Positions 35,800 through 42,788 of a stretch of 42,788 nt of DNA are shown here, piece by piece; the stretch's first letter is position 1; each line of letters opens with the position of its first letter. The translations under genes and the position numbers were made by a program. The stretch is from a virus, in the IMG/VR virus record IMGVR_UViG_3300044994_000363, positions 1-42,788 of that record, one strand, 5' to 3'. The notes under the pieces were generated by a model. It made no database searches, was not told where the DNA came from, and saw nothing but the letters and a program-made list of their open reading frames with translations.

Positions 35800-36368
35800 T
35801 CTTCACTTTCAATGATGATGTTATGTTTCTTTTTCGGATTCATGACTTCTTTTTTAAGCTTTTCAAGCTCATCATCGTTTAGGTCTTGAATTCCTAAAGA
35901 ATGGGGTTTGTATTGAAGAATATTAATTATGGTACTTGGTTTGGCATCTTCAAGGTCTCCAGGCATTTGTTTCATTAGCTCTACCATGCTTCGGATGATA
36001 TGAGCAAGTGATTTAAAATCTTTGGCTATAATGGCTCTATTCCTGGCATCGGCAAGCCAATCCATCACAACCGGAACCCAATAGTATTTTTTATATTTTG
36101 CAGTACTGCCAAAAGCTGTTTGGGTTTCTGCAAAAATGATATTGGCAGTTGTACGGCTTACGTCCAGCATTTTTTGCAGCATGGGAATTACTTTGGATTT
36201 GCTGCCATATTGTCTAATTAAGTCGTCGCATTTCATCATGGCATCGTAGTGACGTTTCAAATCCGGAGATAATTCCACGGAGCCTGAATCATCCTGCATG
36301 TATTGAATAATCTGGTCGACCCGTTTTGTGTCTTTATAATCTTTGTATTTTTCTAGTAGCCCCTGCAT
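35796..36368 (-). CDS. Terminase-associated protein (190 aa), possible small subunit partner
   Basis: The protein of 190 residues is helical and basic, coupled to terL by a 4-nt overlap and to the upstream 97-residue gene by 1 nt. It contains LSPDLKRHYDAMMKCDDLIR and a region SRTTANIIFAETQTAFG that may form a helix-turn-helix. The position suggests a part of the terminase DNA-recognition complex. Either this protein or the 97-residue one may be the small subunit. Confidence 0.65.
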   Translation of the reverse strand: MQGLLEKYKDYKDTKRVDQIIQYMQDDSGSVELSPDLKRHYDAMMKCDDLIRQYGSKSKVIPMLQKMLDVSRTTANIIFAETQTAFGSTAKYKKYYWVPVVMDWLADARNRAIIAKDFKSLAHIIRSMVELMKQMPGDLEDAKPSTIINILQYKPHSLGIQDLNDDELEKLKKEVMNPKKKHNIIIESEE

Positions 36369-36661
36369 TATAGTTCTTTGTATTCAAGGTTGTTAAATGT
36401 TTTGATTGCCATTTTTTGAGCTTCAGGACTATCGCGTTCAGCGCAGTCAAGAATGGCGTTATATATTTTGGTTTTGCGCTTGATGATTTCCGACTTTTGA
36501 ATATTTCTTAAAGGATGATTATGTGTTTCCAGAGCTTCCTTAAGTTCATCAGGCGCAATATCCAAAGCGAAGGCCATTTCTTCTGTGGTCACTTCAAGAG
36601 CCGAGCACATCAGCCTAAATGTTTCTAATTCTTCTTCGCTAAGCGCTAAAAGGTTTTTCAT
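36368..36661 (-). CDS. Putative small terminase-like HTH protein (97 aa)
   Basis: The 97-residue protein starts MKNLLALSEEELETFRLMCS and has a helix-turn-helix-like stretch, EVTTEEMAFALDIAPDELKE, followed by helices with IIKRKTKIYNAILDCAERDS. This plan is common in small terminase subunits and their relatives, which bind the packaging start site. It overlaps the upstream PLD-like gene by 23 nt. The assignment is by architecture and position. Confidence 0.6.
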   Translation of the reverse strand: MKNLLALSEEELETFRLMCSALEVTTEEMAFALDIAPDELKEALETHNHPLRNIQKSEIIKRKTKIYNAILDCAERDSPEAQKMAIKTFNNLEYKEL

Positions 36662-37226
36662 TGTAAATTAGTTTATGAATCCATTTGCGATCATGTTCTG
36701 CCGCTTCGCGTACACAAGCAATTACATACTTTTCAATCCTTTTTTTATTGGTTGCATTGGCAGTACTGGTCACGCTGATTCCCCAATTTTCATTTTCAAT
36801 GACCAACACCTTAGCATGAATTCCTGTGAGGTGTATTTTTCCCAGATTATTTCCCGCAATTTGCAAAGCTGCAGGGCAATATCTTCTTACCCGCTCATCA
36901 AATATGCAATGAATGCGTCGTATCAGCCCCTGTTGTATCAATTGTATAATTTTTCTTACAGGCTCTTCGCTGATTGCCCATGATGTTATACAAACATCGG
37001 CAGGTCCGGTGAAGTGCAGCAAATGCGCCAGAACATCATGCAAGCTCCAATTTACAAAGCAAGGAACATGGTAAGTAAATCCATCCTTTATTTGAGGTAA
37101 AGTGGTTTGGATGCTTTTTCCGGTTGCACCCAAATAAAACCCGTGAGCGCCTTCCACTCCGAGAGCTTCAGGACTCACAGGTTTGTTGCTATCAACAACT
37201 CGTTTTAAATCACTCGGATTTAGCAT
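36639..37226 (-). CDS. Phospholipase D-like (HKD) domain protein
   Basis: The 195-residue protein carries one PLD-type half-site. HAKVLVIENENWGISVTSTA followed by NATNKKRIEKY matches H-x-K-x(4)-...-G-S/T-x-N of the HKD superfamily. The earlier parts (LLHFTGPADVCITSWAISEE) resemble the beta-alpha core of PLD nucleases. Only one HKD motif is present, so activity would need a dimer, as in Nuc-type endonucleases. It lies in the packaging operon, suggesting DNA processing during packaging or host DNA breakdown. The end overlaps the next gene by 23 nt. Confidence 0.72.
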   Translation of the reverse strand: MLNPSDLKRVVDSNKPVSPEALGVEGAHGFYLGATGKSIQTTLPQIKDGFTYHVPCFVNWSLHDVLAHLLHFTGPADVCITSWAISEEPVRKIIQLIQQGLIRRIHCIFDERVRRYCPAALQIAGNNLGKIHLTGIHAKVLVIENENWGISVTSTANATNKKRIEKYVIACVREAAEHDRKWIHKLIYNEKPFSA

Positions 37227-37950
37227 TGATGGCTTTTAGTTTTGCTTCTATATACGTTTTCCGGGCTTCAAGTTCTTTCACCTGGCTTTCGTTGTCTTCT
37301 TTCTTTTTTGCCCTCGTTATTTGAGACCTTGTGTTTTGCAAACTTTTTAACAGTTCTACTTCGCTCATATCATCAAACTTGGCAAATTTGTTTATTACCT
37401 CATTCCCCTTTTGGGGCTCTTGTGAAATTTTAAATGTGATTTTCACTTCTTTGGTTTTTATGAAATGATCCACCATTTCCCAAATCATATCAATGATTTC
37501 AAAATTTCCCAAGATATTTCGGGCAGCATCTTCGCGAGCGTTTTCATCCAGGATTTCAAGTTTGGCATGCAGGTGATTACTTTCACGGTATAACACTTCT
37601 TTTAAATCCCAATATTCATGGAGCTCCGGTGGCAAATCTTCTTTCGTTACCTTATTGCTGAGTGCCGATTTTGAAATTTTGGCAAAATCCATTTTATGCA
37701 AATTCGCTGCAATGGCTTTCATTGGCTCCGCAATTGCATGTAATGTTTCGTTCGAAACTGAATTTTTTGGACGAATACATTTTTCCAGCTGATATTTCAG
37801 CATTTTCACGGTTTGAGCATTCTTTACCTGCCTAAGCAATATGCGTTTATATCCGGTGTTATTGCCGAGTTCCTGGTAAAGCTCCACCCCTAATTGATAA
37901 TACTTGTCGGGGTCGCTCAAGTAAGTTTCGATTTTTTGATTTTGGTCCAT
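37210..37950 (-). CDS. Helical hypothetical protein in packaging operon (246 aa)
   Basis: The start MDQNQKIETYLSDPDKYYQL at 37950 lies 11 nt after the glycosyltransferase stop and is preferred to the open frame start at 38001. The protein is helical, with charged coiled coil at the C-terminus (SQITRAKKKEDNESQVKELE). It has a segment DLPPELHEYWDLKEVLYRES, and is similar in plan to accessory proteins of phage packaging regions. No family was recognised. Confidence 0.6.
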   Translation of the reverse strand: MDQNQKIETYLSDPDKYYQLGVELYQELGNNTGYKRILLRQVKNAQTVKMLKYQLEKCIRPKNSVSNETLHAIAEPMKAIAANLHKMDFAKISKSALSNKVTKEDLPPELHEYWDLKEVLYRESNHLHAKLEILDENAREDAARNILGNFEIIDMIWEMVDHFIKTKEVKITFKISQEPQKGNEVINKFAKFDDMSEVELLKSLQNTRSQITRAKKKEDNESQVKELEARKTYIEAKLKAINAKSE

Positions 37951-37961
37951 AAAATTTAAAA

Positions 37962-38615
37962 TTAACGGTGATGAAAAGAAAAAGCTTTGCGAGTTTGGCA
38001 ATCGCTTTCAAATTGGGAATTTTGAATGACAAGTGCCGGAACTACAGCATAATGATTAATGTTTTGTTTTGGAAGCACATTTAAAATTAGCTGTATATCA
38101 ACTTGATTTTTCATTTCCCTCAAGCCATCGTAAACCTTTCGAATTGTTTCACGATTTAAGATACCATAGCAATGTGTGCCCCAATGACTTGGAGTGCGTA
38201 TCCATGATTTATTTATTTCCACAATTTGTTCGAGCTTTACCTGCGAATGTATATTATAGCCTAACCATATGAAATCCGCATCTTCAGGCATTTCTTTCAG
38301 GGCTTTATCCATCATAAAATCAAAACCGGGCATGAATTTAACATCATCTTCGAAAATCAGAATTTTATCATAGCCTTTATCCACAGCATCTTTAATAATG
38401 CTGAAATGGCTCAGAAAGCATCCCAGCATTCCGGGCGTAAACTTGTTCAATTCATGTGCTATTTTCATTTCAAGGGGATAAAAGCCCATCACAAATTCTA
38501 CACCTTCAAGCCCCACTTTTTTAAATTGATGCGCGGCCATCAGCTTGCGTTGTATATTTTTTTCCAGATATATACATGCAATTCTATCCCATTTAATTCT
38601 GTTCAGCGGGTTCAT
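37962..38615 (-). CDS. Glycosyltransferase family 25-like protein
   Basis: The real start is most likely the ATG at 38615 (MNPLNRIKWDRIACIYLEKN), giving 217 residues. The sequence has MLGCFLSHFSIIKDAVDKGY followed by DKILIFEDDVKFMPGF, the GT25/LPS glycosyltransferase pattern 'G-C-x-x-S-H ... L-x-E-D-D', with the acid pair binding the metal and nucleotide sugar. It could glycosylate phage structural proteins, host LPS or DNA made with hydroxylated bases. The last is relevant because the phage also has a TET/JBP-like dioxygenase, but is speculative. It is second in the operon that leads to the terminase. Confidence 0.8.
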   Translation of the reverse strand: MNPLNRIKWDRIACIYLEKNIQRKLMAAHQFKKVGLEGVEFVMGFYPLEMKIAHELNKFTPGMLGCFLSHFSIIKDAVDKGYDKILIFEDDVKFMPGFDFMMDKALKEMPEDADFIWLGYNIHSQVKLEQIVEINKSWIRTPSHWGTHCYGILNRETIRKVYDGLREMKNQVDIQLILNVLPKQNINHYAVVPALVIQNSQFESDCQTRKAFSFHHR

Positions 38616-38910
38616 CTGCAGGTTGATATTGGTTATAAAATGCCTTAGGATTGATAATCCACCAGTGAAGTTTTGGTTGCAAGGCACGGCACATATCAAT
38701 AAATATTGAATTGTAATGCTTGAAAACCAAGGAATAATTTTCAAATTCATTTTTGGTGATCTCGCTCAAAAAAAGATTTTCCAGCTTATCAAACTGTTTC
38801 ATTGCCTGTAATCCTTCTTTCAGGGCAAGTCTCTTTTCCTTGCGGTTGTGTACCAGCTTGCTTGCTCCGGCTGCAGGTCGTTTCGGTATTAATACTTTTG
38901 AAAGTTCCAT
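38593..38910 (-). CDS. Hypothetical protein, first gene of packaging operon (105 aa)
   Basis: The 105-residue protein starts MELSKVLIPKRPAAGASKLV and has a basic, Ala/Arg-rich head followed by helices (LENLFLSEITKNEFENYSLV). It precedes the GT25 gene and overlaps it by 23 nt. It might be a small head or packaging accessory factor. No recognisable domain was seen. Confidence 0.6.
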   Translation of the reverse strand: MELSKVLIPKRPAAGASKLVHNRKEKRLALKEGLQAMKQFDKLENLFLSEITKNEFENYSLVFKHYNSIFIDMCRALQPKLHWWIINPKAFYNQYQPADEPAEQN

Positions 38911-39015
38911 GATAAGCTTTTGTTTAAAGGATTTTTTGACGCCACCTGGTCAAGAGCTTTGCCGGATATGGCCAATTTCGGATTGTTGTTTGATAGCATT
39001 CGAAAAATATTGAAT

Positions 39016-39023
39016 CAAAAATA
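39016..39023 (-). promoter_or_regulatory. -7 box of the packaging operon
   Basis: On the minus strand TATTTTTG fits TAnnTTTG and is about 106 nt before the start codon at 38910. The expected TTTG is not clear upstream, where TTTTTTCG lies next to the GTGTCCTTTT motif at 39043-39056. It may be an activator-dependent late promoter. Confidence 0.45.
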
Positions 39024-39050
39024 TATGCTATGCCCGGGCGAAAAAAGGAC

Positions 39051-39083
39051 ACGAAAAAAGCCCCAATCAGGGGCTTTTTTCGT
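39051..39083. terminator. Bidirectional intrinsic terminator
   Basis: A perfect 14-bp stem, ACGAAAAAAGCCCC with its complement and loop AATCA, has A-runs and T-runs in its arms. It would work in both directions. It separates the tail tube and capsid operon (ending at 39114) from the packaging operon. Confidence 0.88.
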
Positions 39084-39113
39084 GAGAAATTATTAAATGA
39101 ATAGAAAAAATCC

Positions 39114-39743
39114 TTATGGAACGAACTCTAAATCTTCCGTTGCTGCTAAGCCTGAACCGGATTGATTGATGTCTCCTTCAAAATACAAAATTGGACGTTT
39201 TGCTTTCGGGCATTTGAAAGTGATCGTGGCACCTTTTCTGTCATCGCCTTTTTTGCCGGTAGTCCACTCATATTTTTCGAAAATCAGCGGAGCCACTTCA
39301 TGGCCCACTAAATATTTATTTTCGTCGGCATCTTGAACCACCGCATAAAAGTGGTTATTCTTCAACCAACTCACAAGACCCATGATTTGTTTTTTGCTGC
39401 CGGGGAAGAACAAGTCAAGCTCCAGCGCAAATGTTTTGCCATCGATGCTCCCCTGCATCATGCTTTTCAATTCACCTTCTTCAAGGGTGCAATACATTTC
39501 AATGGCGGTTTTGTCGGTTTTCAGAACAATATCGTCGGTAACTGTTACCAGGTCTTCATAACTGAAGGCGGACGAATGTTGAATGTCCGGCTGAACCGGA
39601 GCCGGCAATGTTTCCACGTAGCTGCGAGGAATCAGGAAGGCTTTTTGATAAAGACCGGGGGTATTATCAGTGCCATCGGGGTGGGTTACGTCTGCCGTAA
39701 CAAGGAGCATGAGTAATGCTGATGTATGAACTGCGTTTTTCAT
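39114..39743 (-). CDS. Major tail tube protein (putative)
   Basis: The 209-residue protein is beta-rich with alternating strands, including TAIEMYCTLEEGELKSMMQG and FALELDLFFPGSKKQIMGLV, which is typical of the tail tube fold. The C-terminal part (PILYFEGDINQSGSGL) fits tube proteins as well. It is located four genes after the capsid protease in the structural operon. The N-terminus could also begin at Met12 (MLLVTADVTHPDG), which would remove a doubtful hydrophobic start. Confidence 0.7.
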   Translation of the reverse strand: MKNAVHTSALLMLLVTADVTHPDGTDNTPGLYQKAFLIPRSYVETLPAPVQPDIQHSSAFSYEDLVTVTDDIVLKTDKTAIEMYCTLEEGELKSMMQGSIDGKTFALELDLFFPGSKKQIMGLVSWLKNNHFYAVVQDADENKYLVGHEVAPLIFEKYEWTTGKKGDDRKGATITFKCPKAKRPILYFEGDINQSGSGLAATEDLEFVP

Positions 39744-39747
39744 CGGA

Positions 39748-40062
39748 TTAAAATTTAAGGGATTTTTTGAATTGAAAATAAAATTGTTTGTATGTTAATT
39801 TTTTGCCTTTCTTCAACACGGCTGGCTCTGCGTGTACGAAGTGTGATACTTCTTTGCCGTCAATGAGAGTTTTTGCCGCTTCGTTGTTTACTTCGAGCAT
39901 ATAAAGCTCTGTTTCTTCTTCGTCGGGGCTCACTTTCTTCACTACAGCTTGCACACTCACTTCCGTTTCTTTGTCGGTTTTAGGGCTTACAACCAATGCC
40001 TTTCCAACGGCTAAATAGTAGCCATTGGAAAGAGCAGAGGATATTTTTAACTCCATGGCCAT
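39748..40062 (-). CDS. Small structural or decoration-type protein (104 aa)
   Basis: The protein of 104 residues starts MAMELKISSALSNGYYLAVG and is beta-rich and charged, with a C-terminal Lys-rich part (LTYKQFYFQFKKSLKF). It lies 1 nt after the major capsid gene and 4 nt before the tail tube gene. A capsid decoration or tail terminator role is possible. Nothing in the sequence determines it. Confidence 0.6.
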   Translation of the reverse strand: MAMELKISSALSNGYYLAVGKALVVSPKTDKETEVSVQAVVKKVSPDEEETELYMLEVNNEAAKTLIDGKEVSHFVHAEPAVLKKGKKLTYKQFYFQFKKSLKF

Positions 40063-40063
40063 A

Positions 40064-41071
40064 CTATGATTGACCTAAGAAGTAAAGTTTCAACATATCA
40101 GCAGAAGCACCCGAGCTCGATAACTGACCGAACCCGCTTGTAGTGTCGTCGAAATTTGCAACGAAAACATATTGATTGATCGCGAAGTCTATTCCTAATA
40201 GACCGGCTCCAAAAACTTTCAATTCATAGTCTTGAACTTGAATGTCGTTTACGGATGGCATATTGAAAATGTCCGTCAGTTTCAATATGTTGTCGTTCAC
40301 AGTTGCGAATAAGCAATTATCAGGCAAGTGAGTCAATCCCACAACATCCCATCCGTAGTAGAATGTTTTTGCACGTCCGGTGCTGCTGTAGTCCGGATTG
40401 TTACCTGTAATAGCATATTTGCTATCGATGAAGTTGTGATAGTTGTTTATGCTGGTAAATATTTGTTTGATGTTGCGAGCCGCTTTTTTTGGAATCGCTT
40501 TTTCAAATTTACTGATTTCATCCCATGCATTTGTTGCGTCTAATGCGGCAATTGGAATCAAATATGCAGGATTATCGGCATTATTCACAGCGTTAGTCAC
40601 TTGGGTTGCTAAGCCGTCCATGGAGCCTTCAAAATCCAATGGGTTGCCTGTATAAACACCTGCTTGCATCAGATAGTTAGCATCTTCGGCAACTTTTGAC
40701 GTGATTTCATTGAGCAATATGGCTGCGATCGGCTGCTCAGCAGGCGACAAGTTTTCTTTTCGTAACATCGAAAGCCAGGTGCCTACAAATTCATCCGGCA
40801 CAATGGGAACATTGAATTTAAGGTCAAAACCTTTCAGATTTTTTGCTTTAAAATACAAATCACCCATGGGGCTCCATGTAGTGCTGAATTTTTGCAAAAG
40901 ATTGCTGATGATTTTGTGCACTGATGGAAATTTACCGTCTACACGGGTCATTTCCTTCAAATAGGGTTCTAGCTCGCCTGCATTATACAGGGCGTCCATA
41001 ATTGCGGTAGGTCTGTTTTGTACTTCAGCACCTAATTCCGCAGCAACTTGGGTTAAAACTAATCCGGCCAT
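40064..41071 (-). CDS. Major capsid protein
   Basis: The 335-residue protein starts MAGLVLTQVAAELGAEVQNR and has the mixed alpha and beta composition of HK97-fold capsid proteins, with a helical N-terminal part, a P-domain-like middle (TEVAEDANYLMQAGVY-like phrase), and an A-domain-like end (FGAGLLGIDFAINQYVFVAN). It follows the S49 protease gene, which commonly precedes the capsid gene. It is expected to form the icosahedral shell. No separate scaffold gene is present. Confidence 0.8.
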   Translation of the reverse strand: MAGLVLTQVAAELGAEVQNRPTAIMDALYNAGELEPYLKEMTRVDGKFPSVHKIISNLLQKFSTTWSPMGDLYFKAKNLKGFDLKFNVPIVPDEFVGTWLSMLRKENLSPAEQPIAAILLNEITSKVAEDANYLMQAGVYTGNPLDFEGSMDGLATQVTNAVNNADNPAYLIPIAALDATNAWDEISKFEKAIPKKAARNIKQIFTSINNYHNFIDSKYAITGNNPDYSSTGRAKTFYYGWDVVGLTHLPDNCLFATVNDNILKLTDIFNMPSVNDIQVQDYELKVFGAGLLGIDFAINQYVFVANFDDTTSGFGQLSSSGASADMLKLYFLGQS

Positions 41072-41106
41072 TGTTTAATTGTTTATTTGGTTTTACATGA
41101 TTTACA

Positions 41107-42387
41107 TTAGCGATTCCCGATCACTTTTTCAGCCATTTGGTTGTGAGCGTAGTCGGGGTTGTATGCTTTATTTTTAGGCGCATCCTCTCCTTTAGGCATT
41201 TCGGGAGTTTCTTTCACAGGCGAAGCCGCAGCAGCTCCCGGAAGTTTGGCAATCTCCGCTTTTAATGCGGCAATCTCTGCATCTTTATCGGCAAGCAGTA
41301 GGGTTTGTGAAGCCACGGTGATTTTCAGCGTTTGATTTTCAGAAACGATTTCCGGGTGCGAAGCCAGTATCTGATCAAGCTCTTTCAGCTTATCTTCCGA
41401 AGCTTCCACTTCTATGGTTTCGTCATCGGATGAAGGAGTCATACCGAAAAATGAGGCAAGGGCCAACAGTGCGGCCGTAAATGAGAACTTTTTCATTTGT
41501 GTTGAATTATTAATTGGTAATTGTTGTGCTGTTTTGGTGCCTAAAGATTTTTCTGCGGCAAAGTCAACCACCTGATTCCAGGTTTTAATCCCATCAATCA
41601 AGCCAATTTTCACGGCACGTTCTGCGAAAAAAACCGCGCCTTTAAATGGATCCCCTTCTTGGGTATTGATTTTACCTTTGCGATTAGCCTTCACATCATT
41701 GATGAATAAGTCACAAATAAGGGATAATTGATCTTGAACCGGCTCAATGTCTCCTTTGAATACAGCTTCAATGTCCTGATTTTTCTCAGTAGATTGGCGC
41801 GCATATATATAATGAATCTTTAGGTTTTTGCTTTCATAATAAGCTTTAAAATCCGGGATTGTGCACATCACACCGATTGAGCCTACTACATCCGAAGCCT
41901 GTGAAGCAAATACATCATCAGCCGCTGATGCAATCCAATAAGCAGCACTGGCGGCCATTCCATCGCTGATGAAAGCAACTACCGGCTTTTTGCAATTCTT
42001 GATAGCCTGTACCAGCGTTTGCGTGCCATCCACCATTCCGCCTCCGCTGTCTATTTTAAGAATGATAGCATGAATGTTCGGGTTATTATCCGCAGCTTGC
42101 ACCCATCCTGTAATAGTTTCGGTGCCTACAGGTCCGCAATCTTCATCATATTTTAAGATGGTGCCAATAATTGGAATCACCTGAATGATTACATCCTGGC
42201 TTCCGGTGGCTGATTTACGGTTAACCTGAACAGTAGAAGGTCTTTCGGCTGTTTTTTCTGATTGATTGGGTAGCGACCACCCCTGTCCATCAATTGCGTT
42301 CATCAAAATAGGAAGATACCTTTCGGCTTCGGAAGATTCGATCAACCAAGGTTTTCTGAGAATTGATAAAGCCAGACGTAATGACAC
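41107..42387 (-). CDS. S49/SppA-like capsid maturation protease fused to scaffold
   Basis: The 426-residue protein has an N-terminal SppA/ClpP-fold protease. It contains AIILKIDSGGGMVDGTQTLV, then SDGMAASAAYWIASAADDVF with probable nucleophile Ser147, then VGSIGVMCTIPDFKAYYESK. The C-terminal quarter from about residue 330 is a charged coiled coil (LKELDQILASHPEIVSENQT, DKDAEIAALKAEIAKL) with a Pro/Ala-rich hinge, as expected of the scaffold part. The fusion supplies both scaffold and head maturation protease. It precedes the major capsid gene. Confidence 0.85.
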   Translation of the reverse strand: MSLRLALSILRKPWLIESSEAERYLPILMNAIDGQGWSLPNQSEKTAERPSTVQVNRKSATGSQDVIIQVIPIIGTILKYDEDCGPVGTETITGWVQAADNNPNIHAIILKIDSGGGMVDGTQTLVQAIKNCKKPVVAFISDGMAASAAYWIASAADDVFASQASDVVGSIGVMCTIPDFKAYYESKNLKIHYIYARQSTEKNQDIEAVFKGDIEPVQDQLSLICDLFINDVKANRKGKINTQEGDPFKGAVFFAERAVKIGLIDGIKTWNQVVDFAAEKSLGTKTAQQLPINNSTQMKKFSFTAALLALASFFGMTPSSDDETIEVEASEDKLKELDQILASHPEIVSENQTLKITVASQTLLLADKDAEIAALKAEIAKLPGAAAASPVKETPEMPKGEDAPKNKAYNPDYAHNQMAEKVIGNR

Positions 42388-42445
42388 GTAATTTAATTTG
42401 TGTCAAAAATCCCACATCATTTTGTTTTATAAAAGGACACCAAAT

Positions 42446-42788
42446 CTATGGCGCATCGCAAAAAGGCACAGGCAAATTATTGCTCATTGTAAACCGAACT
42501 TCATGCCCGTTCCAATCGCCGCCACTGCCGCGTTTTTCCACTTCAAGCTTACAAGGCTTTTCAGGAGTTCCCATCAAATGCCAATACTCGTTGTTATCTA
42601 CAAAGAGAACAACAAACCTTCGGCCCCTCAGGCTTTCAAAAAATCCAAGCATATCAGGCCGATCCTTAGGAATCAAAAATTTCAGTTCGCTGTCGTATTG
42701 CTCATCGCCATCTACCGCTTTTTGTTCCTCAGTGAATTCACCTGTGCCTAGGGTAAATTTCACCGTATGCTGTAAGTTAATGTCTTTG
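42446..42788 (-). CDS. Phage structural protein, 3' part (continues from left end)
   Basis: This is the C-terminal part of the 155-residue protein that starts at 252 near the left end and crosses the circular join. It contains HTVKFTLGTGEFTEEQKAVD, then ELKFLIPKDRPDMLGFFESL, and ends VPFCDAP. The protein may be a tail or head completion component by its place before the S49 protease gene. No family was recognised. The apparent start at 42763 is an effect of the window end. Confidence 0.75.
   Translation of the reverse strand, partial: KDINLQHTVKFTLGTGEFTEEQKAVDGDEQYDSELKFLIPKDRPDMLGFFESLRGRRFVVLFVDNNEYWHLMGTPEKPCKLEVEKRGSGGDWNGHEVRFTMSNNLPVPFCDAP
42662..42788. repeat. Terminal direct repeat (circular overlap), right copy
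   Basis: These 127 bases are identical to 1-127. One copy should be removed to obtain the circular 42,661-bp sequence, and the gene at 252 to 42446 then becomes continuous. Confidence 0.95.

Noticed and set aside
42398-42751. 117-residue plus-strand frame at the right end
   Set aside because: It is antisense to the structural gene that crosses the circular join and contains no recognisable motif.
1-42788. CRISPR array within the window
   Set aside because: No set of regularly spaced repeats with unique spacers was seen on either strand. The only repeat pairs are promoter leader copies, 93-bp moron repeats, attC-like sites and iterons.

Overview
The window is a complete circular genome of a temperate tailed phage, or prophage-derived circle, of a Bacteroidetes-group host. 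The last 127 bases repeat the first 127, so the unit length is 42,661 bp and the ends are an assembly overlap through one gene. The host assignment rests on promoters of the Bacteroidetes form (TTTG, about 20 nt, TAnnTTTG), AT-rich leaders without strong Shine-Dalgarno sites, and Bacteroidetes-type phage proteins. Tape measure, portal, large terminase, capsid protease, holin and tyrosine integrase together indicate a lysogenic siphovirus. Nearly all genes lie on the minus strand.

Layout by coordinate. 0.2-2.3 kb: a late-operon leader, an iteron-like repeat region and small DNA-binding proteins. 2.3-8.2 kb: an accessory block with a plus-strand tracrRNA-like gene, then a tight minus-strand operon (read from the right) of an M15 peptidase, a Cas9 homologue, an SNF2-like helicase, a small coiled-coil protein and a TET/JBP-like 2OG-Fe(II) dioxygenase. 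8.2-10.6 kb: short unrelated genes separated by foldback sequences resembling integron attC sites, including a possible ADP-ribosyltransferase. 10.6-15.2 kb: a replication operon with a Toprim/SF3 primase-helicase. 15.2-17.6 kb: tRNA-like gene, overlapping divergent repressor promoters, integrase and repeats suggesting attP. 17.6-30.6 kb: tail genes, holin and portal. 30.6-33.5 kb: accessory genes with their own promoters and terminators. 33.6-34.15 kb: a highly structured non-coding region. 34.15-38.9 kb: terminase and packaging genes with a PLD-like protein and a glycosyltransferase. 39.1 kb round through the ends to 0.7 kb: tail tube, capsid and protease genes.

The most unusual system is the Cas9 locus. 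The protein keeps the bridge helix and a complete-looking HNH site, but two RuvC acidic positions are replaced (Tyr for the RuvC-I Asp, Lys for the RuvC-III Asp), predicting an HNH-only nickase or a binding protein. A tracrRNA-like transcript with its own promoter, the CAATAAGGC nexus and a terminator lies just beyond the operon, but I see no CRISPR array, Cas1 or Cas2. Its short anti-repeat fits the start of a type II-C repeat known in Bacteroidetes, so the phage protein may load host crRNAs, either as a decoy against host Cas9 or for a guided function involving the helicase and dioxygenase. These functional ideas are inference; the motifs, promoter and gene order are visible in the sequence.
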